From contig CAJFNQ010000017.1 of the NCBI GenBank assembly GCA_904394975.1, positions 62,001 through 126,000 on the forward strand: a DNA stretch of 64,000 bases, read 5' to 3'. The stretch is from Metaruminococcus_A gallistercoris. Its GTDB lineage: Bacteria > Bacillota > Clostridia > Oscillospirales > Ruminococcaceae. Numbering within the stretch: position 1 is the stretch's first letter; each line of letters begins with the position of its first letter. Of this stretch, positions 8,716 through 17,315 are shown piece after piece. The notes under the pieces were generated by a model, which worked only from the letters and a program-made list of their open reading frames with translations, was not told the origin of the DNA and did no database searches. A program made the position numbers and the translations under genes.

Positions 8716-9471
8716 GTGAAAAAAATATTGTTGTGTGGTTGTAACGGAAAAATGGGGCGTGTTATTCGCAGCTGTGTGGACGCGAGACAAGATTGCGAAA
8801 TTGTCGCCGGAGTGGATTTAACAGAAGACTCGTTGGCGTCATTTCCTGTTTTTCAAAATATCGCGGATTGCTCTGTGAAACCGGATGTTATCATTGATTT
8901 TTCGCATCCATCACTTTTGTCCGGAATTTTGGATTTTGCGCAAAAGAATACTACACCGGTCGTTTTGGCTACAACAGGCTATTCAGCGGAACAGATTGAA
9001 CAAATTAAAAATGCGACCTCAAAAATCGCCGTATTCTTTACGTTTAATATGTCAATCGGTGTAAATCTGCTTACAGAATTGGCCAAAAAGGCAACTGCGG
9101 TTCTTGGCGGACAATTTGATATTGAAATTATTGAAAAGCATCATAATCAAAAAATTGACGCCCCAAGCGGTACAGCCATCATGCTTGCGAACGCGATCAA
9201 TGAGGCTGCTGGTAATACATATCAATATGTGTATGACCGCCATGCGGTAGTAAAAAAGCGTGAAGCAAATGAAATTGGCATTCATTCCGTGCGCGGCGGT
9301 ACGATTGTCGGTGAGCATGAAGTGATTTTTGCCGGACGCGATGAAATTTTATCATTGAAGCACACCGCTATGTCAAAAGAAATTTTCGCGGTTGGTGCGG
9401 TCAATGCTGCGGTTTATTTATCAGAGCAATCTGCCGGACTTTATGATATGCGAAATATGCTTTCAGACTGA
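8716..9471 (+). CDS. dapB: 4-hydroxy-tetrahydrodipicolinate reductase
   Basis: NAD(P)H-dependent reductase that follows DapA. Rossmann motif GCNGKMGR (residues 8-15), and the catalytic block EKHHNQKIDAPSGTA with His142, His143 and Lys146. I prefer the GTG at 8716 (MKKILLCGCNGKMGR), which matches the family N-terminus and gives 251 residues; GTG codons at 8701 and 8707 in the same frame are possible alternatives. No strong Shine-Dalgarno precedes any of them. It lies 31 bases after dapA. Confidence 0.95.
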   Translation: MKKILLCGCNGKMGRVIRSCVDARQDCEIVAGVDLTEDSLASFPVFQNIADCSVKPDVIIDFSHPSLLSGILDFAQKNTTPVVLATTGYSAEQIEQIKNATSKIAVFFTFNMSIGVNLLTELAKKATAVLGGQFDIEIIEKHHNQKIDAPSGTAIMLANAINEAAGNTYQYVYDRHAVVKKREANEIGIHSVRGGTIVGEHEVIFAGRDEILSLKHTAMSKEIFAVGAVNAAVYLSEQSAGLYDMRNMLSD

Positions 9472-9487
9472 TGCTAAGGAGTTCATT

Positions 9488-9955
9488 ATGAAATCTTTGA
9501 TCACGAAAATCACTTCTTCTCGAGAAGTGACATTAATTACATTGGAAAGCGCACCTTCTCAGGTAGGTTTTCTTTCAGATGTTTTTGGCGAGGTTGCACG
9601 TCAGCAAATCAATGTGGATATGATTTCGCAGTCGGCTCCTACCGGAAATACAGTATCTGTTTCATTTACTGTTTCGGATGAAGATATGCCAAAGGTTCTT
9701 AAAATTGTAAAAGGGTTGTCCGCAGCATATCCTGAAGTGCGTTCAATGGTAAGCAGCTCAAATGTAAAAATCAATTTGTTTGGTGAAAACCTTCCTGCGT
9801 ATTGCGGCGTAGCGGCCGAAGCATTTTCGGCGTTAAAAAAGCAGGAAATTGATATTTTGATGATTACAACTTCGGATGTGGATATTTCGCTTTTGATTCC
9901 GGAAGCATTCTGTGAAAATGCGCTTAGCGCGTTACATGAGCAATTCTCTTGCTGA
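9488..9955 (+). CDS. Free-standing ACT-domain protein resembling the aspartokinase regulatory domain
   Basis: 155 residues consisting of two ACT-like modules (VTLITLESAPSQVGFLSDVFGEVARQQINVDMISQ and the second around VKINLFGENLPAYCGVAAEAFSALKKQEIDILMITTSDVDISLLI). The sequence matches the tandem ACT region of aspartate kinase, but there is no kinase domain. ACT pairs in aspartokinase bind lysine or threonine. Start ATG 9488 has AAGGAG seven bases upstream. Position at the end of the lysine operon suggests it senses an amino acid and may act on a separate aspartokinase; that is inference. Confidence 0.8.
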   Translation: MKSLITKITSSREVTLITLESAPSQVGFLSDVFGEVARQQINVDMISQSAPTGNTVSVSFTVSDEDMPKVLKIVKGLSAAYPEVRSMVSSSNVKINLFGENLPAYCGVAAEAFSALKKQEIDILMITTSDVDISLLIPEAFCENALSALHEQFSC

Positions 9956-9969
9956 TTACAATTTTTTTG

Positions 9970-9997
9970 TTGTGTCATAATAAAAATGTGGTATAAT
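9970..9997 (+). promoter_or_regulatory. Promoter of the yqhY-like/nusB operon
   Basis: Extended -10 TGGTATAAT (TATAAT 9992-9997) with a weak -35 TTGTGT (9970-9975), 16-base spacer. The -10 lies inside the left arm of the hairpin annotated at 9989-10033. Confidence 0.6.
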
Positions 9998-10033
9998 AGA
10001 GTCAAGAAAATTGGCGCTATTATACCATTTTTT
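9989..10033 (+). terminator. Terminator hairpin that contains the next operon's -10 element
   Basis: Perfect 11-base inverted repeat TGGTATAATAG (9989-9999) and CTATTATACCA (10017-10027) followed by six T. Transcripts arriving from the lysine operon contain both arms and could terminate, while transcripts started at the embedded -10 would contain only the right arm and escape. Confidence 0.6.
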
Positions 10034-10066
10034 ATGGATGATTTTACATAAAAAGGAGGCATTGGC

Positions 10067-10429
10067 ATGGAAAAGGAAAGAACAGTTCAAACAAGAAGCT
10101 TAAGGGTTTCTGAAAGTGTTGTCTATACTGTTACAAAACAAACCGTAATGGAGATTGACGGAGTACACAGTCTTGCCCCCGGGCGGTTGAGTGTCAAAAA
10201 CTTCCTGTTGCGCTCCAAGCCTGCAGAAGATTCGATAAAAATAGTTTTAAGTGTTGATTCTGCGCAGATCAGCGTCAGCGTGAATTTGCTTTACGGTTAT
10301 AAAATTAAGGAAATTGCAGAACGTATTCAAAAAAATGTGAAGGCTGCTGTGCAAAATATGACCGGTATTACGGTATCGAAAGTGAATGTTCATATTGCCG
10401 GTGTTGTAAAAAATGAAACCAGTTTGTAA
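10067..10429 (+). CDS. Asp23/Gls24 family protein (YqhY-like)
   Basis: A 120-residue Asp23/Gls24-family protein (SLRVSESVVYTVTKQTVMEIDGVHSL... LLYGYKIKEIAERIQKNVKAAVQNMTGITVSKVNVHIAGV). In Bacillus the homologue yqhY sits directly upstream of nusB, as here, and has been linked to acetyl-CoA carboxylase regulation. Start ATG has AAAAGGAGG ten bases upstream. First gene of the operon from the promoter at 9970-9997; nusB follows after 11 bases. Confidence 0.88.
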   Translation: MEKERTVQTRSLRVSESVVYTVTKQTVMEIDGVHSLAPGRLSVKNFLLRSKPAEDSIKIVLSVDSAQISVSVNLLYGYKIKEIAERIQKNVKAAVQNMTGITVSKVNVHIAGVVKNETSL

Positions 10430-10440
10430 GGAGAAGTTAA

Positions 10441-10851
10441 ATGACAAGACGGCAGATGCGTGAAAATTGTTTTATTCTTTTATTTGAACGGGCTTTTGTG
10501 GAATATACTCCGGAAGAACTGTTTGCGCTTGCAGAAGAATGTGATGAGGTTTCTCTCAATCCAACTGTAAGAACTTATTATAATGAAATCAATAATCATT
10601 TGGGTGAAATTGATACGATAATCGAACATAATTTAAAAAATTGGAGCATCAACCGTATTTCTAAGGTTGCGCTCTCTCTTTTAAGATTAGCTGTTTATGA
10701 AATTTGCATTTTAAAAGAAGTAGAACCGGCAATTGCGATTAATGAAGCGATTGAAATAGCAAAAACTTATTCTACTAAAGAAGATGCAAACTACATTAAC
10801 GGTGTGCTTGGTTCTGTGGTTCGTTCAATGACAGCAGAAGAAACGGTGTAA
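10441..10851 (+). CDS. nusB: Transcription antitermination factor NusB
   Basis: 136-residue all-helical NusB (TRRQMRENCFILLFE at the N-terminus, NWSINRISKVALSLLRLAVYEI and AINEAIEIAKTYSTKEDANYINGVLGSV). It joins NusE/S10 on boxA RNA in rRNA antitermination. The start has AAGGAG upstream; the next gene begins two bases after the stop, indicating translational coupling. Confidence 0.95.
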   Translation: MTRRQMRENCFILLFERAFVEYTPEELFALAEECDEVSLNPTVRTYYNEINNHLGEIDTIIEHNLKNWSINRISKVALSLLRLAVYEICILKEVEPAIAINEAIEIAKTYSTKEDANYINGVLGSVVRSMTAEETV

Positions 10852-10853
10852 TT

Positions 10854-11804
10854 ATGGCGCTTTATCTTGGATTAGATACTAGCAACTACGCTTCGTCTGC
10901 TGCCCTTTACGATACGCAAACCGATAAGGTATATATGAATCGCAAACTGCTTCCGGTTCAGGAAGGTTCACTTGGCCTGCGTCAGTCGGAAGCGGTTTTT
11001 TTGCATGTCAAACAGTTTTCTGATGTGATTAATGAACTGTTACGGCAAGCAGATTGTGCAGGTCAACCACTTTCCGGTATTGGCGTGTCTGTTTTTCCAA
11101 GAAGGGCAGAAGGCTCATATATGCCTTGTTTTCTGGTTGGAAAAATGGTGGCAGAAGCTTTGGCGGGTGTCAATCAACTGCCTTGTTATACCTTTTCTCA
11201 TCAGGAAGGCCATATTACTTCTGCATTATATTCTTCCGGCTGTATGAATTTTTTTCAAAAACGTTTTTTGGCATTTCATGTTTCAGGCGGAACGACAGAG
11301 GCAGTTTTGGTTGAGCCGTGTACTTCTTCTACTTTTTCAGCTCAATTGGTAGCCAAAACTTTGGATTTGCATGCCGGGCAATTGGTGGATCGAATTGGTG
11401 GATTGTTAGGCTGTAAATTTCCGGCTGGGCCGGAAGTTGAGGCGCTCGCCGCAAATTATACTGGAATCATTCGTACACGGGCTACGTTAAAAGGGGCGGA
11501 TGTTTGCCTTTCCGGAATTGAGAATCAGTGCCGTAAATTGTTGGATGAAGGAAGAGATGCTTCCTATATAGCTCGTTTTTGCCTGGAAAGTATTTGTTCT
11601 GCGCTTTGTGCTATGGTGCAAAAGCTGACAAATGAATATGGAAATCTTCCGGTTGTTTTTGCCGGCGGGGTAATGTCCAACCTGCTCATACGAAACAGAC
11701 TTGCTCAAACTGCGGAGTGTTATTTTGCTGAGCCGTCCTTTTCAGCGGATAACGCTGCAGGAATTGCGATACTCGCATCGCGGAAGGGAAAAAAGTGTGA
11801 ATGA
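10854..11804 (+). CDS. TsaD/Kae1/peptidase-M22 family paralogue
   Basis: 316 residues of the ASKHA fold. It keeps the metal-site histidines His116 and His120 (HQEGH) and the aspartate of SADNAAGIA (about Asp299), but the TsaD phosphate loop SGGHT reads SGGTT (144-148), and the protein is shorter than TsaD (about 335-340). This makes it a paralogue of the t6A synthase subunit rather than TsaD itself, which should be encoded elsewhere. Its function is not known to me. It is wedged between nusB and xseA, overlapping the xseA start by eight bases. Confidence 0.75.
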   Translation: MALYLGLDTSNYASSAALYDTQTDKVYMNRKLLPVQEGSLGLRQSEAVFLHVKQFSDVINELLRQADCAGQPLSGIGVSVFPRRAEGSYMPCFLVGKMVAEALAGVNQLPCYTFSHQEGHITSALYSSGCMNFFQKRFLAFHVSGGTTEAVLVEPCTSSTFSAQLVAKTLDLHAGQLVDRIGGLLGCKFPAGPEVEALAANYTGIIRTRATLKGADVCLSGIENQCRKLLDEGRDASYIARFCLESICSALCAMVQKLTNEYGNLPVVFAGGVMSNLLIRNRLAQTAECYFAEPSFSADNAAGIAILASRKGKKCE

Positions 11805-13008
11805 TTATAATTGTGTCAGTGTTTCTGAAGTAAATGAATATATTAAAAATATCCTGTCAGCTGATGAAAATTTGACAGGATTGTTTATTAGGGGCGAAAT
11901 TTCCAATTTTAAACATCACTTGAAATCAGGGCACTTGTATTTTACTTTAAAAGACGAAAAAACATCTCTGAAAGCAGTAATGTTTCGCTCCAATGCGCAA
12001 CGTTTAAACTTTCATCCAAATGACGGTATGAAAGTGATTGTATTCGGAAGTGTACGTGTGTTTGAGCGCGATGGTGTGTATCAGCTTTATTGTGAAGACA
12101 TGCAGCCTGATGGTGTGGGTGCATTATATCTCGCGTTTGAGCAACTTAAGAAAAAACTTGGAGCCAAAGGATATTTTGACCCGGAGCGAAAACGCCCCAT
12201 TAAGCAGCTCCCGGAAACCTTGGCTGTTATTACCGCTGAAACAGGCGCTGCCTTACAGGATATATTAAATATTATTACCCGGCGTTATCCGCTGGTAAAA
12301 ATCAAGCTATTGCCCGTTCTTGTTCAGGGAGAAACTGCACCTCAAAGCATAGCGAAGGCATTTGCGATCATTCAAAAACAGGGATCTGGGTTTGCGGATA
12401 CTGTTATCCTTGCCAGAGGCGGCGGATCACTGGAAGATTTGTCCGCGTTTAACACAGAATTGGTCGCTGAAGCAATATATAATTGTCCAATTCCGGTCAT
12501 CTCGGCAATTGGGCATGAGGTAGATTTTACAATTGCTGATTTTGTAGCAGATCTGCGCGCGCCTACTCCTTCTGCGGCAGCTGAACTGGCTGTTCCGAAC
12601 CGGACGGATCTTTATAATGTGCTCGACAATACGCAAAATATATTGTATAATTATACATTGAAAGCTGTGAATGATTGCGCTGTACGGCTTCATCAATTAT
12701 CCGGTCAATTGCTTACTTTTTCACCGGAAAAACAGCTTCAAGGGAAACGTTTTCTCTTGGAGAAAGCATCACAAAAACTTTCTTATTGCATAAACGCACA
12801 GTTAAAACAGGCGAAAGGTTCTTTTGTTTCACTTGCCGGTATGCTTGAAGCGCTCAGTCCGCTTCAGGTGTTAACGCGTGGTTATTCAATCACGTTTGCT
12901 GATGGAGTTCCTGTTCGTGACGCAGGTCAGGTGAACAAAGGGCAAACAATAGAAACAAAGCTTGAAAAAGGCAGTTTAATCAGTGAGGTTATTGAAATAA
13001 ATGGCTAG
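11797..13008 (+). CDS. xseA: Exodeoxyribonuclease VII large subunit
   Basis: Catalytic subunit of exonuclease VII. N-terminal OB-fold (SVSEVNEYIKNILSADENLTGLFIRGEISNFKHHLKSGHLYFTLKD), then the conserved core with RGGGSLEDLSAFN, SAIGHEVDFTIADFVADLRAPTPSAAAELAVP, and the C-terminal RGYSIT motif. I start at GTG 11797 (VNDYNCVSVSE), preceded by GGAAGGGA and overlapping the previous gene by eight bases; 403 residues. Its last eight bases overlap xseB. Confidence 0.95.
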   Translation: MNDYNCVSVSEVNEYIKNILSADENLTGLFIRGEISNFKHHLKSGHLYFTLKDEKTSLKAVMFRSNAQRLNFHPNDGMKVIVFGSVRVFERDGVYQLYCEDMQPDGVGALYLAFEQLKKKLGAKGYFDPERKRPIKQLPETLAVITAETGAALQDILNIITRRYPLVKIKLLPVLVQGETAPQSIAKAFAIIQKQGSGFADTVILARGGGSLEDLSAFNTELVAEAIYNCPIPVISAIGHEVDFTIADFVADLRAPTPSAAAELAVPNRTDLYNVLDNTQNILYNYTLKAVNDCAVRLHQLSGQLLTFSPEKQLQGKRFLLEKASQKLSYCINAQLKQAKGSFVSLAGMLEALSPLQVLTRGYSITFADGVPVRDAGQVNKGQTIETKLEKGSLISEVIEING

Positions 13009-13219
13009 TCGAAAATTAACGGTTGAATCCGCTTTACAGCGTTTGCAGGAAATTACTGATTCCCTTGAAAAAGGCGAATTATCTTTAGAACAATCCTTAA
13101 AGTTGTATGAGGAAGGCGTTGGTTTGACAGCGGCCTGTAAAAAAATGCTGGATGATGCAGAACTTAAAATTGCCAAACTCTCGATAGAAAATGAAACGGG
13201 TGAAGCAGAAAATGATTGA
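13001..13219 (+). CDS. xseB: Exodeoxyribonuclease VII small subunit
   Basis: 72-residue helical hairpin with the family signature (LTVESALQRLQEITDSLEKGELSLEQSLKLYEEGVGL). Start ATG overlaps the xseA stop (ATGGCTAG), and its stop overlaps the ispA start, so the three are translationally coupled. Confidence 0.95.
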   Translation: MASRKLTVESALQRLQEITDSLEKGELSLEQSLKLYEEGVGLTAACKKMLDDAELKIAKLSIENETGEAEND

Positions 13220-14099
13220 TGTTGCAACACGATTAAAAGAATACGAAAATCTCGTTAATACATCGCTTGAAGAGTATATGCAGCATTATTCTTCAAACGA
13301 CGCTCAATCTGTCGTGTATCAGGCGATGGATTATAGCCTGATGGCGGGAGGAAAGCGTTTGCGGCCGGTTCTGGTCCTGGAATTCTGCAAAATGTTTGGA
13401 GGGACTCCAGAAGATGCTCTGCCACTTGCTTGCGCAGTGGAAATGATTCACAGTTACTCGCTGATTCATGATGATCTTCCTTGTATGGATGACGATGATT
13501 TCAGACGTGGAAAACCATCTTGTCACAAACAGTTTGGAGAAGCCAACGCACTTTTAGCAGGAGATGGATTATTAACTGCTGCTTTTAGCTCGATTGCTGA
13601 AATGGGCGCGCTTGCTGCTGAACAAAAAGTAAATTGCATTTCTGTTCTTGCACAGTGCGCGGGCGTAAAAGGAATGATAGGCGGTCAGATTATTGATTTG
13701 AAGACCGAGACAGGAAAAATTGAAAAAGATTTACTTGTAGAGATGTATTCTTTAAAAACCGGTGCGTTGTTAACAGCCTCCTGTTTATTGGGCGCATACG
13801 CCGGAAATGCTTCCGATGAGTATTTCGATTTGATTAAGGACTATGCGAAATATTTAGGACTTGCTTTTCAGGTAGTTGACGATATTTTAGATGTTACGGG
13901 CAATCAAGAAATTTTAGGGAAACCAATTGGAAGCGACAATGAAAATCATAAAACTACTTTTGTAACATTGTATGGTGTAGACGGTGCGTCAAAAAAAGCG
14001 CAGGAATACACTGCATCTGCGAAACAGGCGCTTTCACAGCTGCCTAATAATGAGTTTCTGATGGCTTTAACCGATTTTTTATGTGTTCGGGATCATTGA
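13212..14099 (+). CDS. ispA: Farnesyl/geranyl diphosphate synthase
   Basis: Short-chain trans-prenyltransferase of 295 residues. First aspartate-rich motif IHDDLPCMDDDDFRRG (Asp87-Asp93) and second motif VDDILDVTG (about 226). The two-residue insertion in the first motif and GGKRLRP at 46-52 are typical of bacterial FPP synthases. I start at ATG 13212 overlapping xseB; an upstream in-frame codon at 13191 is internal to xseB. It supplies C15 precursor for undecaprenyl phosphate; dxs lies two genes downstream. Confidence 0.95.
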   Translation: MIDVATRLKEYENLVNTSLEEYMQHYSSNDAQSVVYQAMDYSLMAGGKRLRPVLVLEFCKMFGGTPEDALPLACAVEMIHSYSLIHDDLPCMDDDDFRRGKPSCHKQFGEANALLAGDGLLTAAFSSIAEMGALAAEQKVNCISVLAQCAGVKGMIGGQIIDLKTETGKIEKDLLVEMYSLKTGALLTASCLLGAYAGNASDEYFDLIKDYAKYLGLAFQVVDDILDVTGNQEILGKPIGSDNENHKTTFVTLYGVDGASKKAQEYTASAKQALSQLPNNEFLMALTDFLCVRDH

Positions 14100-14114
14100 A
14101 TCAAAGAGGTAGTT

Positions 14115-14585
14115 ATGTCAGATTTATTAGGATTGTTGAGCAATTATGTGTTAATTACCGCATTGGTTGGCTGGGCTTCTGCCCAAGTACTTAAAACGGT
14201 AATACATTCTGTCACAACCGGAAGGTTTGATATAAGTAGAATGACAGGTGATGGCGGCATGCCTTCTTGCCATTCTGCGTGCGTTTGTGCGCTTGCGCTT
14301 GCTGTTTCAAGGAAACTTGGGTTTGCTTCACCTGAATTTGGAATCGCTTTTATTTTTGCAGTTATTGTTATGAATGACGCAATGGGTGTACGGCGCGCCG
14401 CTGGTGAGCACGCAAAACTTCTAAATAAAATGATGGAGGAAGACCAGAAAACGGATATTGATTATTTTGATGATGCCGCTGATGATCCCAAAGAGTTAAA
14501 AGAATTTTTGGGTCATACACCGCTTGAAGTGCTGTGCGGCGCCCTTTTAGGAATCATTATCGCTATGGTTGTTCCTGTATTTTAA
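14115..14585 (+). CDS. Divergent PAP2-family membrane protein (YuiD-like)
   Basis: 156 residues with several hydrophobic helices. The divergent phosphatase motifs are GDGGMPSCHSA (residues about 45-55) and LGHTPLEVLCGALLGI near the C-terminus, characteristic of the DUF212/YuiD family related to phosphatidic-acid phosphatase type 2. A role in dephosphorylating a prenyl diphosphate would fit between ispA and dxs, but this is inference. AAAGAGGT precedes the start. Confidence 0.82.
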   Translation: MSDLLGLLSNYVLITALVGWASAQVLKTVIHSVTTGRFDISRMTGDGGMPSCHSACVCALALAVSRKLGFASPEFGIAFIFAVIVMNDAMGVRRAAGEHAKLLNKMMEEDQKTDIDYFDDAADDPKELKEFLGHTPLEVLCGALLGIIIAMVVPVF

Positions 14586-14611
14586 TATATTGGTTAGGTG
14601 TTGATTTTCTT

Positions 14612-16486
14612 ATGAACGAAAGTTTATTGAAAAATATTCACACTCCACAAGATTTAAAGAAATTAAACAATAAAGAATTAAATGAACTATGCAGAGAAAT
14701 CCGCCGCTTTTTAATCGATTCTGTTTCCAAAACAGGTGGGCACCTTGCCTCGAATCTTGGAGTCGTTGAATTGACTGTGGCGCTTCATCGTGTTTTTAAT
14801 CTTCCAGATGATAAGATTATTTGGGATGTCGGGCATCAAAGTTATGTCCATAAAATTTTGACCGGGCGGGCGGATCGTTTTGATACACTAAGAAAAGAAA
14901 ACGGGCTTTCAGGCTTCCCGCGTTCTTCTGAAAGTGAATTTGATTCCTTTTTGGGCGGACACGCCAGCACTTCAATTGCCGCAGCGTATGGCATCGCGAA
15001 AGCCAATACTCTGCAGGGGAAAAATGACCATGTCATTGCGGTTATCGGAGATGGCGCGCTGACTGGCGGCCTTGCTTACGAGGCAATCAATAATGCTGGG
15101 CGGAGCAAAGACAATTTAATTGTTATTTTAAACCACAATAGCATGTCTATTTCAAAAAATGTCGGAGCTTTTGCACGGTATCTCGCAACTATACGTTCTA
15201 AACCCGGATATTTGCGTGCAAAACACAATACGGAGCAGGCTCTCGATCACATTCCGGTTATTGGCTCTTCGTTTAAACAGGCTTTAAAAAATTCAAAATC
15301 CGCTGTTAAGAACTTGATTTATCACAGCAATCTGTTTGAGGACTTTGGGTTTAATTATTACGGGCCAGTTGACGGTCATAACTTACAGGAGTTGACCGAT
15401 ACTTTAAAAGCTGCCAAACTTGGAAAAGGCGCTGCTTTTATTCAGGTAGTGACCGTGAAAGGAAAAGGTTATCAATTTGCGGAAGAAAACCCCGGAGCTT
15501 ATCATGGAGTTCCGAAATTTGATGTAGAGACAGGAAATCCGGACGTTGCGCACAACAACAGTTATTCGACAGTAGCCGGAAAAACGTTGACTGCACTGGC
15601 AGAACGTGATAATCGGATCTGTGCGATTACTGCCGCAATGAAGTATGGTACCGGATTACAGTATTTTTCTGCGGCACATAAAGATCGTTTTTTTGATGTG
15701 GGCATTGCCGAGGAGTTTGGAGTAACATTTGCGGCAGGGCTGTCAAGCAACGGTATGCTCCCAGTCTTTGCGGTTTATTCCACGTTTTTACAGCGTTCTT
15801 ATGACCAAATTCTGCATGATGCCGCGATTGAACGTCGGCATATTGTTCTGGCAGTTGATCGCGCCGGTATTGTGGGAGACGATGGAGAAACGCATCAGGG
15901 AATTTATGATGTTGCTTTTTTAAGCACGATCCCAGGTGTTACCATATTATCCGCTGCAACCTATCACGAATTGCGCTGGATGTTAAAACACGCGTTGTAT
16001 CAGTATCCGGGAGTGGTAGCGGTACGTTACCCCCGTGGTGCACAGCCTGAAACGTATGTCAATGATGATACAGAAGCTCCTGCGCTTTATAAATATGTAT
16101 TAAGCCAAAGTGGTGAAAAGAAAGTTTTAGCTGTTACTTATGGGCGGCTGATGTTTTCTTTAAACGATGCTCTGAAGCAATTGGACGATTCTGCAGATCA
16201 AATTGCTGTAATGAAATTAAATCAAATTCATCCGATTCCTGTAGAAGCTATACAGCATGCATTGGAATATGATACGGTTTGTTTTTTTGAAGAAGGAATC
16301 AAAAGTGGTTCTATCGCAGAACAATTTTTGACAGAATTAGAGGAACAGGGATTTAGCGGGCGTTTTATCATCCGGGCAATTGATGATCAGTTTGTTCCAC
16401 AAGCATCTGTAGAAAGTGCGCTAAAACACCTTGGGCTTGACGCAGGCAATATTTCCGAAGTGCTGCGAAACGCACTTCAAGATTGA
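14612..16486 (+). CDS. dxs: 1-deoxy-D-xylulose-5-phosphate synthase
   Basis: Thiamine-diphosphate enzyme that starts the MEP isoprenoid pathway from pyruvate and glyceraldehyde 3-phosphate. Visible are SKTGGHLASNLGVVELTVALH, the ThDP motif GDGALTGGLAYEAINNAG, and DRAGIVGDDGETHQG. I start at ATG 14612 (624 residues), with AGGTG upstream; the frame reading back to 14534 lies inside the previous gene. Downstream tlyA begins 10 bases after the stop. Confidence 0.96.
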   Translation: MNESLLKNIHTPQDLKKLNNKELNELCREIRRFLIDSVSKTGGHLASNLGVVELTVALHRVFNLPDDKIIWDVGHQSYVHKILTGRADRFDTLRKENGLSGFPRSSESEFDSFLGGHASTSIAAAYGIAKANTLQGKNDHVIAVIGDGALTGGLAYEAINNAGRSKDNLIVILNHNSMSISKNVGAFARYLATIRSKPGYLRAKHNTEQALDHIPVIGSSFKQALKNSKSAVKNLIYHSNLFEDFGFNYYGPVDGHNLQELTDTLKAAKLGKGAAFIQVVTVKGKGYQFAEENPGAYHGVPKFDVETGNPDVAHNNSYSTVAGKTLTALAERDNRICAITAAMKYGTGLQYFSAAHKDRFFDVGIAEEFGVTFAAGLSSNGMLPVFAVYSTFLQRSYDQILHDAAIERRHIVLAVDRAGIVGDDGETHQGIYDVAFLSTIPGVTILSAATYHELRWMLKHALYQYPGVVAVRYPRGAQPETYVNDDTEAPALYKYVLSQSGEKKVLAVTYGRLMFSLNDALKQLDDSADQIAVMKLNQIHPIPVEAIQHALEYDTVCFFEEGIKSGSIAEQFLTELEEQGFSGRFIIRAIDDQFVPQASVESALKHLGLDAGNISEVLRNALQD

Positions 16487-16496
16487 GGTGACCAGA

Positions 16497-17315
16497 TTGG
16501 CTGATAAAAAACGGTTGGATTTACTGTTAACAGAAAAAGGCTTTGCCCCTTCCAGAGAAAAAGCGAAAGCGTTGATTATGGCTGGCGATGTTCTTGTAAA
16601 TGGAGATCGAGCTGATAAAGCGGGGGAGCTGTATTCTGAAACAGCCAAGATTGAAATCATCGGGAATCAGCTTCGCTATGTAAGCCGGGGCGGATTAAAG
16701 CTGGAAAAGGCAATGCAGGCATTTTCTCTGGATTTGAAAGGAAAGATCTGCATGGATATTGGTGCCTCAACCGGTGGCTTTTCGGATTGCATGTTACAAA
16801 ATGGTGCTGTAAAAGTATATGCAATCGATGTGGGTTATGGTCAGCTCGCCTGGTCACTGCGTATAGATGATCGGGTCATTAATCTGGAGCGTACAAATGT
16901 GCGTTATCTTACACAAGAACAAGTCCCCGATGCAATTGATTTTGCTTCTATTGATGTTTCTTTTATCTCTTTAACGCTTGTTTTGCCGGTTTTACAGAAA
17001 TTTTTAAAACCGAATGGCGAAGCAGTTTGTCTCGTTAAACCACAGTTTGAAGCAGGAAAAGGGAAAGTTGGTAAAAAAGGGGTTGTTCGTGAGCCGGAAA
17101 TTCATCTGGAAGTTCTCAATAAAATTTTTGAGTTTTGTAATCAATCTGGTTTGTGCGTAAAGCATATCGACTTTTCACCAATTAAAGGTCCGGAAGGCAA
17201 TATCGAATATCTTTTTCACCTCATAAATTGTAATGCACCATCTGATGTCAAAGAAGAAGATTTGAAATCTCTTGTTTTAACATCTCATAGCCAGCTGGAT
17301 AAAGGAGAAAGCTGA
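16497..17315 (+). CDS. tlyA: TlyA family rRNA 2'-O-methyltransferase
   Basis: S4 RNA-binding domain (RLDLLLTEKGFAPSREKAKALIMAGDVLVNG) followed by an FtsJ/RrmJ-type methyltransferase (CMDIGASTGGFSDCMLQNGA, KPQFEAGKGKVGKKGVVR). TlyA proteins methylate ribosomal RNA; older annotations call them hemolysin A. I start at TTG 16497 with GAGGTGA six bases upstream; 272 residues. In Bacillus the homologue yqxC occupies the same slot after dxs. It overlaps nadK by one base. Confidence 0.92.
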   Translation: MADKKRLDLLLTEKGFAPSREKAKALIMAGDVLVNGDRADKAGELYSETAKIEIIGNQLRYVSRGGLKLEKAMQAFSLDLKGKICMDIGASTGGFSDCMLQNGAVKVYAIDVGYGQLAWSLRIDDRVINLERTNVRYLTQEQVPDAIDFASIDVSFISLTLVLPVLQKFLKPNGEAVCLVKPQFEAGKGKVGKKGVVREPEIHLEVLNKIFEFCNQSGLCVKHIDFSPIKGPEGNIEYLFHLINCNAPSDVKEEDLKSLVLTSHSQLDKGES

